From contig CBDCDB010000008.1 of the NCBI GenBank assembly GCA_965215315.1, forward strand, positions 1,116,001-1,180,000: DNA of 64,000 nt, in the 5' to 3' direction. Positions 44,301-53,146 of the stretch are shown here, piece by piece. A model generated the notes under the pieces. It saw nothing but the letters and a program-made list of their open reading frames with translations. It was not told the DNA's origin and searched no databases. Position 1 is the stretch's first letter. Each line of letters starts with the position of its first letter. Origin of the DNA: Truepera sp965215315 (GTDB taxonomy: Bacteria; Deinococcota; Deinococci; Deinococcales; Trueperaceae). The position numbers and the translations under genes were made by a program.

Positions 44301-45173
44301 TCACGAGCAAGGTCTCGGCGTCACCGCCCTACCCAATATCGGCAGATGGGGCAGTACCCGGTTGCTTGTGGCCTCACCATACACCGCATTAGGTGTTTGC
44401 TTGCTGAGGCTGCTGTGACGGCGTTCGCCGTTGTAATAGCTGAGGTAGCGCTCTAGGCCAATTCGGGCTTCGTTAAGATTGTTGTAGGCATAGAGATAAA
44501 CCTCCTCGTATTTGAGACTTCTCCAGAAGCGTTCGATAAAGACATTATCGATCCAGCGACCTTTGCCATCCATGCTGATCCGAACCCCGTGCTGGTCAAG
44601 CAAGCTGGTGAATGCTTGAGAGGTGAACTGAGCACCCTGGTCGGTATTGAAGATCTCAGGTGCGCCGTGTGTTGCCAAGGCCTCGGTTAAGGCAGTCATG
44701 CAAAAGCGTGGGTCGAGGCTGTTCGACAGCTGCCAACTCAGAATCTTACGGCTGTACAAATCCATGATCGCGACGAGGTAGCAGAAGCCTTTGGGCATCG
44801 GCAGATACGTGATATCGGCGACCCATATTTGATTGGGTCGGCTCGGCTCGAGTCCCTGAAGTAGGTAGGGATAGATTTCGTGTCCCTTGGCAGCTTTCGA
44901 GGTTCTTGGTTGGGGATAGATGGCCGCAATACCCATGACCCGCATCAAGCGCTGAACACGTTTGCGATTAACGGTGAAACCACGGTCTTTGAGTTCACCT
45001 TCGATCCGGCGACTTCCTAGGAAGGGCCGTGCTAGATGGATCTCGTCTATGTGGCGCATGACCGTCAGTTCTTCTTCCGAGACTGCTGCCCTCTGGCGAT
45101 AAACCGATGCACGGCTCACGCCCAGCAATCGGTATTGTCTTACAACCGGCAGCAGCGCTTCTCTGTCGATCAT
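44301..45173 (-). CDS. IS3-family transposase OrfB, copy B
   Basis: The 290-residue catalytic ORF is identical to the copy at 1071-1943 from about residue 30 on, including the DDE residues (WVADITYLP, FNTDQGAQF, FIERFW) and the YYNGERRHSSL motif. The first ~28 residues differ (MIDREALLPVVRQYRLLGVS). It is expected to be expressed as an OrfAB fusion. The gene appears intact, so this copy may be able to move. Confidence 0.93.
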   Translation of the reverse strand: MIDREALLPVVRQYRLLGVSRASVYRQRAAVSEEELTVMRHIDEIHLARPFLGSRRIEGELKDRGFTVNRKRVQRLMRVMGIAAIYPQPRTSKAAKGHEIYPYLLQGLEPSRPNQIWVADITYLPMPKGFCYLVAIMDLYSRKILSWQLSNSLDPRFCMTALTEALATHGAPEIFNTDQGAQFTSQAFTSLLDQHGVRISMDGKGRWIDNVFIERFWRSLKYEEVYLYAYNNLNEARIGLERYLSYYNGERRHSSLSKQTPNAVYGEATSNRVLPHLPILGRAVTPRPCS

Positions 45174-45193
45174 CGCTTGGCGCTCAGCTCGGC

Positions 45194-45475
45194 TCAGCGA
45201 CCGAGCTTGTTCGACAAAAAATCTCGTTCCATCGTCAGCTCGCCAATCTTGGCGTGCAGCTCCTTGACCTCAGACTCGAAGTCACGCTGCTTGTCCGCAC
45301 CACTCTCGAAGACCTCGCTGACCTGCGCTAAGAGCTGCCGTTTCCACGCTGAGATTTGCTGTACGTGGACACCAAACTGCTGGGACAGCTCAGCCAACGT
45401 CTTTTCCTCTTTAGCCGCTTCTAATGCCACCTTTGCCTTGAACGCTGCTGAGTGGTTTCGCCTCTGCTTTTTCAT
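45194..45475 (-). CDS. IS3-family transposase OrfA, copy B
   Basis: This 93-residue HTH protein is identical to copy A over its N-terminal ~55 residues (MKKQRRNHSAAFKAKVALEA) and differs in the C-terminal part (FESGADKQRDFESEVKELH; FLSNKLGR). The T6 run and the open -1 frame leading to OrfB are kept. GGGGAAGAG precedes the ATG. Confidence 0.9.
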   Translation of the reverse strand: MKKQRRNHSAAFKAKVALEAAKEEKTLAELSQQFGVHVQQISAWKRQLLAQVSEVFESGADKQRDFESEVKELHAKIGELTMERDFLSNKLGR

Positions 45476-46321
45476 CTCTTCCCCTTTCTGAAAGCCTAGC
45501 GCTTTCAACCAAGGGGTCTGTCTCGATTCTTGGGTCCATTTCTTCTGACCGATGTTTCTAAAGCTTCGTAGTGAAGCGTTTGCCTTGCTCCATAAACTTC
45601 GAGCGCACCGATAAGGTTAAGTCGTCCGTGACTGCGAACTAGGCCCAACGGGCCGGGCTTTGCCCGTTCTATCTCCAGCGTGTCGGAACTGCTAATGTGG
45701 TGTGACCAGATTTTGCCCAGGTGTACGTTGTGCCCAGCGCCAGACTAAAGCCTACTTCGTCTAGATAATAAAGCTTCAGCCTTTTTTCTGCCGCCCCCTT
45801 TTAAGCGTGTCTAAACCCGCTCGGTGCTGCTGTTCAAGCTCAGGGTCTACCGTTTTACAGGGCACGTAGCGCGTCCTTTTCCAGACATAGCCCAAGCGGT
45901 TGAGGTGCTGGCGTATCGCTTCAGCTGTGACCTTTATGTTGAATTTCCCAGCTATCTCAGCGGCAAGCTGCGAGGCTGTCCAGCTCCGTTCTTCAGCAAG
46001 GTATAGGGCCAGTTGGGTTCTTATTTCGTCCGTAATCAAAGGAGCTTGTCCCGGCGCTGTGCCGTCGCCCAGACCTGCCACGCCTTGCTGTTGCCACCTT
46101 TTCAGATCGCGCCTGATACTTTCTTCGCCTCGGCCCAAGTAAGCAGCTAGCTTCGGCACACGCCAGCCTTGGTTCGATAACCGTAGAACACTGGCTCGCA
46201 GACGCACCTTGGGCTTGAAGTGGGGGGCTTTCTCTATCTCTAGCAGCTTTCTGTCTTCTTGCTCGCTCAGCTCAACATAGAGGGGTTGCATCCCTCAAGT
46301 ATAGCTTGGGGATACTTAGTA

Positions 46322-47300
46322 GCATTTGCATCAATCATAGCCACAGTGATTAAAGCAGTTCTGAACCTCTTGCGGTGAGACGGTAGCAATAGCTTTAGCG
46401 ATAGCGTTGATGAGGTCGGCGACAAGAGTTGCGCGGGCTTTTCTAAGAAAGGCTTTGACTTTAGAGAAGACGAGTTCGATGGGATTAAAGTCGGGTGAGT
46501 AGGTTGGGAGGTAGCCAAGGTAGCAGCCTGCACCTTCAACGAGTCGCCTGACGTTTTTGTTGTGGTGAATGGTGAAGTTATCCATAAACACCACTTGTCC
46601 AGGGTTTAGCGTGGGGACGAGTACCTCACGCAAGTAGGTGAGAAACGCCGTAGTATCTACAGCACCGGGATGAATCAGGCAACGTTCAGGGTCGAGTCCT
46701 TGTGGGGTAATTGCAGCGATTAAGCTGAGCTTGCCTTCTCTGCGTCTGGGGGCGTCATCGACTGCACGGGTTCCTTTAGCTGAGCGGGCGTAGGTGCGGG
46801 TCAGTCCCAACCACGCCCCGCTTTCATCTAGAAACACAAAGTCTTCGGCCTCGAGCCGGGTGACTTCGGCTAACCACTGTTCGCGAGCAGCTTCGTCCCG
46901 TTCTTTGGCGTAGAGACGCTTTTTTTACGCGTGATACCCAGTCGTTTGCAATACAAGTTCACCGTCGAAAAGGCGAGGTTGACGCTCTGTTCCTCGGCAA
47001 ACCGTTCAGCATGTTCTATCAGCGTCTCATCGCTATGCGCCTCGAGCTGCCGCTTAAACGCCTGCACCTGTTCCGGGGTTAGCTTGCGGGTGCGGCCTGG
47101 TGAGGTTCTTGCTTTGAGTTCGCCTTGCCCAGCGCGTGCTAGGTAACGATAAACCGTCGCTCGGTCTATTTTGAAACGTCTTGCTACTTCTACCTTAGCA
47201 AGCCCTTCTTCCTCAACTGCTATTACGATTCTCGTTCTTAAGTCTTCCGAGTACGCTCGCATTCCTTACTATCGTGTGTCGTAACCTATTTTGCAAATGC
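46322..47300 (-). mobile_element. IS630-family insertion sequence 5 (979 bp)
   Basis: Ends share GCATTTGCA at both sides, flanked by TA at 46320-46321 and 47301-47302. The transposase inside has only the slippery-site frame change and looks intact, so of the five IS630 copies in the window this one and element 1 are the most likely to be active. Confidence 0.87.
46331..47262 (-). CDS. IS630-family transposase (HTH + DDE, -1 frameshift), apparently intact
   Basis: The HTH ORF (47262 to 46870, 130 aa) starts MRAYSEDLRTRIVIAVEEEG and continues ARRFKIDRATVYRYLARAG. At A7G (46920-46926) a -1 slip takes ITRKK into KRLYAKERDEAAREQWLAEV, then FVFLDESGAWLGLTRTYAR (first Asp), VVFMDNFTIHHNK (second Asp) and DFNPIELVFSKVKAFL (Glu), ending at 46331. 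The fused product would be about 308 residues, normal for this IS630 branch. No other lesion is seen. Confidence 0.87.
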
Positions 47301-47302
47301 TA

Positions 47303-47732
47303 TAGAACAACTGAACGCTATATTTGCTGGGAAATCTCACAATTGTCAAGCAGCAACGCAATCTTTGGAACTTTTTACCATGCCGCCCCCGCCAGCATAT
47401 AGGTTGAGGTTGTCTTCGGATCGCTACGCCCCGTCCAGCGCTGCAACGTCGGTGAGGGTGTCTTGTTGAGCGCATGATCCCTCCCGAAGCCGTACTTTTG
47501 GGATGGCATGGATGTATTCACCGGCAGCTTCGATTACCCCTTCGACCCATCTCCAGGCTGTTGGGCAGTATAATCTCGTTTTGGGATTGCTTTTACCTCG
47601 GTTTCTGAGAAGATTTACGCCAAGCTGCTCGAGCTTGTTACCGAGCGAGTGACTTGACCATGCAGGACAAGCAGGCAAAACGACCCTTGAGCGCGATTTT
47701 TTTGCCTTTCTACAATCTATCTCGAGCAAACC
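47303..47732. other. 430-bp stretch with no supported gene
   Basis: An ORF of about 100 codons exists on the minus strand (47729-47424) but has no recognisable motif and an unlikely composition (many Arg, Ser, Cys). TATAGAACAACTGAACGCTATA near 47301 resembles a short palindromic repeat end. I see no terminator or RNA gene. Confidence 0.4.
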
Positions 47733-48743
47733 TCAGTTACTTTTAGGTACGAGCAGAACCTTGCCGCCTGTCATCTTCTCCTGATAGCGTTCGATACTCG
47801 TTACAGCGTCCTCCAGCCCGACCCTAGCGCCCACCTCGACCTGCAAGTCTGACCCAAGCGCCCGCTGCACCTGCACCGCGCGGCGCAAAAGTCCGGGCAG
47901 CGACAAGCTGCCGAGATAATCCGACAACCAGAAGCCCTCGACTTGTCCCTTACGAAAGATAAGCTCTTCAGGCGAAACCGCGACTGCCTGTTCAGCAAGC
48001 GCACCGTAAACGACGACCTTGCCGCCCCTCGGCAGCGCCGCTAAAAGCTGTCCCGGCATATCGCCCGCCACCGCGTCCAGGGCGAGTGTTGCGTTCAAGT
48101 TGTGGCAGTGATGCTCGAGCGCCCCCTCAAAGTCATCATCACTGCTGTCGAGGACGACCTCTGCACCCAAAGCTTTAAGCTGCCTGACCTGCTCGTCTCG
48201 CCGGACGACCTGAATCATCTGAATACCTCTACGCTGAGCAAGCCGCAACACCATCTTCCCCAACGCACTCGCAGCGGCAGTTTGCACTACGGCGCGGTGG
48301 CCCTCCCGCTCGGCCTGTTCGACGAGCGCCCACGCCGTAAAGGGATTGACCAGTAGCATTGCGCCCTGCTCAAACGTGACGCGCGGCAGCAGCGGCAAGC
48401 AGCTTTGAGCGTCAGCGAGGACATATTCGGCCCAGGTGCCGTCACCCTCGCGCTGCACCCCGCACGCAACACGCCGACCGACGAGCACACGCGGATAGCG
48501 CCCACTTCCGGCGACGACTCGCCCACTCGCCTCGAAACCGGGAACGGTCGGTAGTGGTTTGGTAAAGCCGTACTGCCCCCGGACGAACATCAGGTCAGAA
48601 GGGTTGACCGCCGCCGCTGCGACCTTGACCAGAACCTGACCCGGCCCGACTTCGGGGGTGGGTTTGTCGGTCAGTTTCAGCGCTCCCAAGCCGTCGTAGG
48701 CGGAAAGCTCGAGGGCGCGCATCGTCTCAGGCAGGTCTGTCAT
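47733..48743 (-). CDS. Zinc-type/quinone oxidoreductase (MDR superfamily)
   Basis: The 336-residue medium-chain reductase has the GroES-like N-terminal domain (VGPGQVLVKVAAAAVNPSDL, then GFEASGRVV) and a Rossmann domain with AVVQTAAASALGKMVLRLAQ. The catalytic-zinc cysteine and His of alcohol dehydrogenases are absent at the usual positions, as in quinone oxidoreductases and enoyl reductases that use NADPH only. The substrate is unknown. It is a single gene. Confidence 0.87.
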   Translation of the reverse strand: MTDLPETMRALELSAYDGLGALKLTDKPTPEVGPGQVLVKVAAAAVNPSDLMFVRGQYGFTKPLPTVPGFEASGRVVAGSGRYPRVLVGRRVACGVQREGDGTWAEYVLADAQSCLPLLPRVTFEQGAMLLVNPFTAWALVEQAEREGHRAVVQTAAASALGKMVLRLAQRRGIQMIQVVRRDEQVRQLKALGAEVVLDSSDDDFEGALEHHCHNLNATLALDAVAGDMPGQLLAALPRGGKVVVYGALAEQAVAVSPEELIFRKGQVEGFWLSDYLGSLSLPGLLRRAVQVQRALGSDLQVEVGARVGLEDAVTSIERYQEKMTGGKVLLVPKSN

Positions 48744-48906
48744 ACTCTATTTGGCCTGTTGACCCGTAAAAACACAGCGTCTACCTCTACAAATCCGCTA
48801 CAAAAGCCCTAACAGGTTACTTACGTTTGAAGCACCCGGCGAAATAACAGGAGAAACTACGCCGTAAACTAAACTGTCCGGGTAGCTGCGGGCTAAACTC
48901 GAGACC

Positions 48907-49341
48907 ATGACCCTGCTACTCAACGCAGCCGCCACCCTGCTCATGACCGGGCTCATCTGGTTTGTTCAGGTGGTGCACTATCCGCTCTTCGGCGCGGTAG
49001 GTTCGGAAGCTTTCGTCCAGTATGAGGCGCGGCACACCGACCTCACGACTTGGGTCGTCATCGGGCCGATGGTTGCCGAACTCATCACAGCGGGGCTGCT
49101 GGTATGGCGGCGACCGCCGTTTTTAAGCGTCTGGGAAGTGTGGCTCGGTCTGGCGCTCGTCGGGCTTATCTGGGCGTCAACGGCGCTACTACAGATTCCG
49201 CGCCACAGCGAGTTAGCTCGAGGCTTTAGCGTATCGGCGCATCTAGCTCTGGTAGGGACGAACTGGCTCCGCACCGCTGCCTGGACAGTGCGTTCAGGGC
49301 TTGTTTTTTGGTGGTTGGTGAGGGCACTAGACCGTACTTAA
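48907..49341 (+). CDS. Conserved hypothetical membrane protein
   Basis: The 144-residue protein has four predicted membrane segments (starting LLLNAAATLLMTGLIWFVQV), with conserved-looking motifs FVQVVHYPLF, IPRHSELARGFS and GTNWLRTAAWTVRS. This pattern occurs in an uncharacterised bacterial membrane family. It faces dinB, which converges on it. No function can be assigned. Confidence 0.75.
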   Translation: MTLLLNAAATLLMTGLIWFVQVVHYPLFGAVGSEAFVQYEARHTDLTTWVVIGPMVAELITAGLLVWRRPPFLSVWEVWLGLALVGLIWASTALLQIPRHSELARGFSVSAHLALVGTNWLRTAAWTVRSGLVFWWLVRALDRT

Positions 49342-49352
49342 ACCGAGCAGGA

Positions 49353-50417
49353 TCAGAGCGGAAACAGCGGCGTCTGAGTTACGCCGCTGGCGTTAGCGTC
49401 TACCAGACTTTCGGCCCCGACGCCCAGCAACCGGACGCCGGTCTCCAGGTCGAGCAGGCGTAAGAGCTTTTCGGCCTCGAGCCTCAGTGCGTCGCCGTCC
49501 GTCAGCAGATAGGGCAGCGTTCGGCGGCGTGTGACGATTCGGAAGTCCTGATACTTGAGCTTGACCACTACGGCTTTAGCGACGAAGCCAGCGTGCCCCA
49601 GACGCACTGCAACCTGCTCCGCGAGCGGCCTGAGTTCAGCGACCAGCGTTTCAACGTCCGTCAGGTCTGTTTCAAACGTCGTTTCCGCACTGACCGATTT
49701 GTACGGGCGGTTGGCGACGACAGATCTGTCGTCAACGCCCCGAACGATGCCGTAAAAGTAAGTCCCGGCTTTGCCGAAGGTGCTTTCCAAGCCCTCCAAC
49801 GTCTGCACTTTGAGGTCGGCCCCCGTGTAAACACCCAGTTCATGAAAACGCTTTGCCGTTGCCGGGCCGACGCCGTGAAACGCTTCGATGGGGAGCGCAC
49901 TCAGCAGCGCCGAAGCCTCTTTCGGCAAGATGACCGTAAGCCCGTCGGGTTTGTTCATGCCTGACGCGAGTTTGGCTAAGAACTTGTTGTACGACACCCC
50001 CGCCGAGGCTGTGAGGCCGGTTTCAGTTTGAATCTCGAGCTTGAGTCTCTCGGCAATCCGGGTGGCCGAGGGCGGGCCTCTTTTGGGCAGGGTGACGTCG
50101 AGATAAGCTTCGTCGAGCGACAACGGTTCGACGAGGTCGGTGTAGCGGCTGAACACCGCCCGAATCAGCTGCGAGGCTTCTTTGTACCTGTCCATGCGCG
50201 GCGTCGCCAAGATAAGGTGCGGACACCGCCTCAGGGCCGTCCGGGTTGCGAGCGCCGAATGCACCCCGAAGGCCCGCGCTTCGTAGTTCGCGGTCAGGAC
50301 GACCCCGCGCGGGCCGCTCCACGCGACCGCCACCGGCACGCCGCGCAGCGCCGGGTCGTCACGCGCTTCGACCGCCGCGTAAAAACAGTCCATATCGAGG
50401 TGAATGATTTTGCGCAC
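49353..50417 (-). CDS. dinB: DNA polymerase IV (Y family)
   Basis: DinB is an error-prone translesion polymerase. The 354-residue protein has the catalytic motifs: MRKIIHLDMDCFYAAVEARD at the N-terminus (Asp plus the Phe-Tyr steric gate pair), SLDEAYLDVT near 102-111 (Asp-Glu) and SAGVSYNKFLAKLASGMNKP near 138-157, followed by two HhH elements (FHGVGPATAKRFHELGV) and a little-finger domain. Length is normal. No LexA-type operator was identified upstream. Confidence 0.95.
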   Translation of the reverse strand: MRKIIHLDMDCFYAAVEARDDPALRGVPVAVAWSGPRGVVLTANYEARAFGVHSALATRTALRRCPHLILATPRMDRYKEASQLIRAVFSRYTDLVEPLSLDEAYLDVTLPKRGPPSATRIAERLKLEIQTETGLTASAGVSYNKFLAKLASGMNKPDGLTVILPKEASALLSALPIEAFHGVGPATAKRFHELGVYTGADLKVQTLEGLESTFGKAGTYFYGIVRGVDDRSVVANRPYKSVSAETTFETDLTDVETLVAELRPLAEQVAVRLGHAGFVAKAVVVKLKYQDFRIVTRRRTLPYLLTDGDALRLEAEKLLRLLDLETGVRLLGVGAESLVDANASGVTQTPLFPL

Positions 50418-50552
50418 GTTGACGGGCCTAGAGAGACAGGGTCAAGACACGGGTTTCAGAAATGCAATTTTACCCCAAACCAAACGCACACGCCGTAAAA
50501 GCGCCGTGAAAAGTTGCCGAGCTGGTTGAGAGCTGTGAAATGGGCGCTCGAG

Positions 50553-51056
50553 CTAATCCCTATAAGCTTTAACCTCGCTGACAAGCAGTTCAAACTCGCC
50601 CTCTTGCGCGACTAAAAGTCCGACCGTTCGCACGGCTGCCAAGTTCAGCGCAGGTGCGTCCGGAACAGCATTGCCGTGATGGGTAGGCTCGAAGTCGGCA
50701 AAAGCCAACTGAACCTCTTGCCACGTATCGGCGGCGAAAAAAGACTGCGCGTAGGAGACCCGCTCGGCGTCCGTTTCAAAGCGGAGTTCGTAGGATTTGT
50801 TGTCCCCTTTGACGCGCAGCTCAACGCCTTGAAACTCTGTCAAGTCAAAGCTCGTTTTGCTGTACAAAGTTTGGGCGAAGCCGCCGCCGTTTTCTAGAGA
50901 TACATCTCCGCTAAAACGCGCAGCGCCGTCCTCATCAGCGGCTACATCGGCGTCCGCGTAGGTCATGGCGCTGTCTGAAACACCGCCCATCACCACGTCA
51001 TCTTCAGGTTGCCAGCTCGCTACACTCTTCGGAGATTTGAATTCAAATAGGGTCAT
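50553..51056 (-). CDS. CIA30-family protein
   Basis: The 167-residue protein matches the CIA30 (NDUFAF1-like) jelly-roll domain: WQPEDDVVMGGVSDSAMTYA near residues 15-34, then AARFSGDVSLENGGGFAQ and LRVKGDNKSYELRFETDAER. In mitochondria this family helps assemble complex I; bacterial members are mostly uncharacterised carbohydrate-binding-like proteins. No signal peptide is seen. It lies alone between dinB and the aquaporin gene. Confidence 0.87.
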   Translation of the reverse strand: MTLFEFKSPKSVASWQPEDDVVMGGVSDSAMTYADADVAADEDGAARFSGDVSLENGGGFAQTLYSKTSFDLTEFQGVELRVKGDNKSYELRFETDAERVSYAQSFFAADTWQEVQLAFADFEPTHHGNAVPDAPALNLAAVRTVGLLVAQEGEFELLVSEVKAYRD

Positions 51057-51185
51057 AGGTCAGTATCGGCTGTTTTTGCCCTTTGGACAGTGAGCCAAAG
51101 GGTGTTGGTAAGGCTTGTCAAAACTGCTGAAGCTGAGGACGTTCCCGGCGACTACCATCCAAGAACGCCCTCGAGACCCACCAAC

Positions 51186-51866
51186 CTAGTCAGCAGCTTC
51201 AGGAGATAGATAGCGGCCCAAAAGCGCCGCGCCGACGGCGGCCACAATCGGCCCGACTAAATAGGTCAGCAGTTCAACCGGTTGACCCCGAATCAGGTCG
51301 CCGGTCAGCAGCACGCTGGCAATCGCCGGGTTCAAGACGCCGCCACTACTCGGCGCTGACACAGCGATACCGATCAGGAGCGCGACGCCGAGGCCGAGCG
51401 CCGAGGCCGCTTCGGGCAGCTTAGCAATGACGATACAGACGACGACAAAGACGAACAGCGCCGTACCCAAAATTTCAAACCAGAGCGCGTTGACCGCCGG
51501 ATTGGTCTGCAGCAGCGTCCGACCGAGCAGCTGACCGAGACCGAGTGCGAGAAACGCGCCGACAATCTGCGCCACGATGTACGCAAACCCCGCACCCACC
51601 GGAAACTGCCGGGAGGTCATGAGTCCGACCGTCACCGCCGGGTTGATGTGTGACCCCGATATCTTACCGATAGCGAGCACCATCACGAGCAGAGTTGCGC
51701 CGACGATAGCGAAGGTCAGATTGGGCGGTGAAAGCAGCGCAGCGGTGGTCAGCAAGAAGATTCCGGCAACTTCGGCGACAAGACATTTGGTCAGGCTGGG
51801 TTGAGGGAGTGTAGATTTTGATTCGGGTTCACTGACAGTGCGGACGTTGGACGTAGCTTGCGACAT
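51186..51866 (-). CDS. Aquaporin/MIP-family channel
   Basis: The 226-residue membrane protein has six predicted helices and the two pore half-helices with NPA boxes: SGSHINPAVTVGL near residues 70-82 and GGVLNPAIAS near 175-184. Water or glycerol could pass; the second NPA is followed by AS rather than the RD usual in GlpF, which fits an aquaporin-like or solute-uncertain channel. The N-terminus (~25 residues) is Ser/Thr rich. It is a single gene. Confidence 0.88.
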   Translation of the reverse strand: MSQATSNVRTVSEPESKSTLPQPSLTKCLVAEVAGIFLLTTAALLSPPNLTFAIVGATLLVMVLAIGKISGSHINPAVTVGLMTSRQFPVGAGFAYIVAQIVGAFLALGLGQLLGRTLLQTNPAVNALWFEILGTALFVFVVVCIVIAKLPEAASALGLGVALLIGIAVSAPSSGGVLNPAIASVLLTGDLIRGQPVELLTYLVGPIVAAVGAALLGRYLSPEAAD

Positions 51867-52090
51867 GGCGGCTCCTCGAGCTAGGCTGCCCCCCAGCCGC
51901 CTGATAGGCTCATATCAAAGCAGTTTATCGTATAGGACGCATTTGGGAGACATAGCGTGATAGCTCACAAACATCATAAGTCTTTCACAAGTGCGCCGGC
52001 TGAAGTTCGTTTAGAAAGTAAGAAGGATGGCTCGAGTGTAACTAACGCCGGTCTCTTTCGCAAGGCAAGCATACGACGCTTAAGGGAACG

Positions 52091-53140
52091 CTAATACGAG
52101 CGCGTTTCTACCTTTAGATTGGCAGGCAAAGTCAAAAGCCATTCGGTGACGGCGTGGACAGCGCCCCGCATAACGGGCGTAACGACCGGATCGCCGAAGG
52201 GCTCGAGTCCCACAATCAGCCCGCCCGCCCTGCGTGAGCGCACGCTGACCAAAACCTGCTGGCGCAACTCGGCTTCTTCGACCGTCGCTCGGATGAGCCA
52301 CTTTCCGCCACCGTTTGAACCGCCCTCTGGACCGTCAGCTGTATCCAAATTCTGCAGTACTTCGTGCAAAATGATGTGTCCGCCGCTGTAGGGCGTGACC
52401 TGTTTGCTGAACTGGGGACGTGGCGGTAGTTGACCGGTCAACAGGGCGTGAGGCATCGTCGTTTCTCTTTCTAGGGTGGGATAGTCGGGGGTGGGTGCGC
52501 CGCCGTAGCGGAAGATTTGGTAAAGGAGCGGTTTACCCATCGTCTTCCATTTGAGGGCGTATTTGGTCTCGAAGACGGCGGCGGGTGGGCCCGTATTGTC
52601 AAGCCCAATCGTCTCGAGGTTAAACAGCCCTGTCCGCTCCGCCTCGGCTTTCGCAAATGCCAGATACTCTGGGTGGTCGGTCGCTAGGAGCACCGCGCCT
52701 CCCGGTTGCAAACGGCTCGCCGCCAGCTTGAAAAAATCAGCTTGCAACAAGCGGTTTTTTTCGTGCCGCTCTTTGGGCCAGGGGTCGGGAAAGTTTACGG
52801 TGATGCTCGTTACAGTGTGCGGCGCGAACAGATGGTTCACAGCGAAACCGGCCCCGACTTTAAGCAGTTTGACGTTATGTAAATTCCGTTTACGGACGTT
52901 GCCTAACCCACGTTGCAAACTTGCTGAGGAAATCTCGAGGCCCACAAACCGTTCGTCTGGGGTATCTTGCGCCCGCCGGACGGTGTAACGCCCGTCACCG
53001 AAACCGATTTCCAGATGAAGCGGGCCGGAAACGTCGAACTGAGCGTCCCACGGAACGGGGAAAGGGAAGCGTCGCCACTGCACAAGGGGGCCGCTCGAGG
53101 TTTCTAAAAAAGTCGTCGTTGATGGCGTGTCCCTCACCAA
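52091..53140 (-). CDS. trmB: tRNA (guanine-N7-)-methyltransferase with C-terminal extension
   Basis: TrmB makes m7G46 in tRNA. The SAM domain occupies residues ~15-215: LHLEIGFGDGRYTV near 41-54 and the diagnostic VNFPDPWPKERHEKNR near 115-130. The 349-residue protein is about 130 residues longer than most TrmB proteins; the extra C-terminal part (from FRYGGAPTPDYPTLERE) includes a Gly/Asn-rich linker and an SGGHIILHEVLQ segment. Longer TrmB proteins occur in Deinococcota. It lies next to the nitrilase gene, seven bases away on the same strand. Confidence 0.92.
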   Translation of the reverse strand: MVRDTPSTTTFLETSSGPLVQWRRFPFPVPWDAQFDVSGPLHLEIGFGDGRYTVRRAQDTPDERFVGLEISSASLQRGLGNVRKRNLHNVKLLKVGAGFAVNHLFAPHTVTSITVNFPDPWPKERHEKNRLLQADFFKLAASRLQPGGAVLLATDHPEYLAFAKAEAERTGLFNLETIGLDNTGPPAAVFETKYALKWKTMGKPLLYQIFRYGGAPTPDYPTLERETTMPHALLTGQLPPRPQFSKQVTPYSGGHIILHEVLQNLDTADGPEGGSNGGGKWLIRATVEEAELRQQVLVSVRSRRAGGLIVGLEPFGDPVVTPVMRGAVHAVTEWLLTLPANLKVETRSY

Positions 53141-53146
53141 CTCAGC

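Larger units (their letters stand above)
44251..45543 (-). mobile_element. IS3-family insertion sequence, copy B (1293 bp)
   Basis: Same length, ends and gene order as the element at 701-1993, in the opposite orientation. It is inserted in an IS630 transposase gene. Its flanks (GAA/AGA on the minus strand) do not give an unambiguous 3-bp duplication. Sequence is identical to copy A except for roughly 250 bp from about 45070 to 45345, where many substitutions cluster. Confidence 0.92.
43940..46291 (-). pseudogene. IS630-family transposase split by IS3
   Basis: The HTH ORF runs 46291 to 45776 (MQPLYVELSEQEDRKLLEIE, then WRVPKLAAYLGRGEESIRRD). At A6G (45782-45787) a -1 slip gives RQKKRLKLYYLDEVGFSLAL with the first Asp. 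A further break after PTRW is followed by KPGPLGLVRSHGRLNLIGAL up to the IS3 at 45543. Beyond the IS3 the gene resumes: AFLEHLADSCSPDSLSVVVL, DNATFRRAK (second Asp), then PPYCPHFNLIECLWKRLK (Glu), ending at 43940. Confidence 0.8.
43915..46316 (-). mobile_element. IS630-family insertion sequence 4, interrupted by IS3 copy B
   Basis: Ends match as AGTACCCCCAA and AGTATCCCCAA (read inward), flanked by TA at 43913-43914 and 46317-46318. Without the IS3 it would be about 1106 bp. Its right end lies three bases from the TA of IS630 element 5, so the two are inserted side by side. It is the host for IS3 copy B at 44251-45543. Confidence 0.82.

Noticed and set aside
47424..47729. A 101-codon minus-strand ORF
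   Set aside because: No motif, poor composition and no ribosome site; more likely chance.
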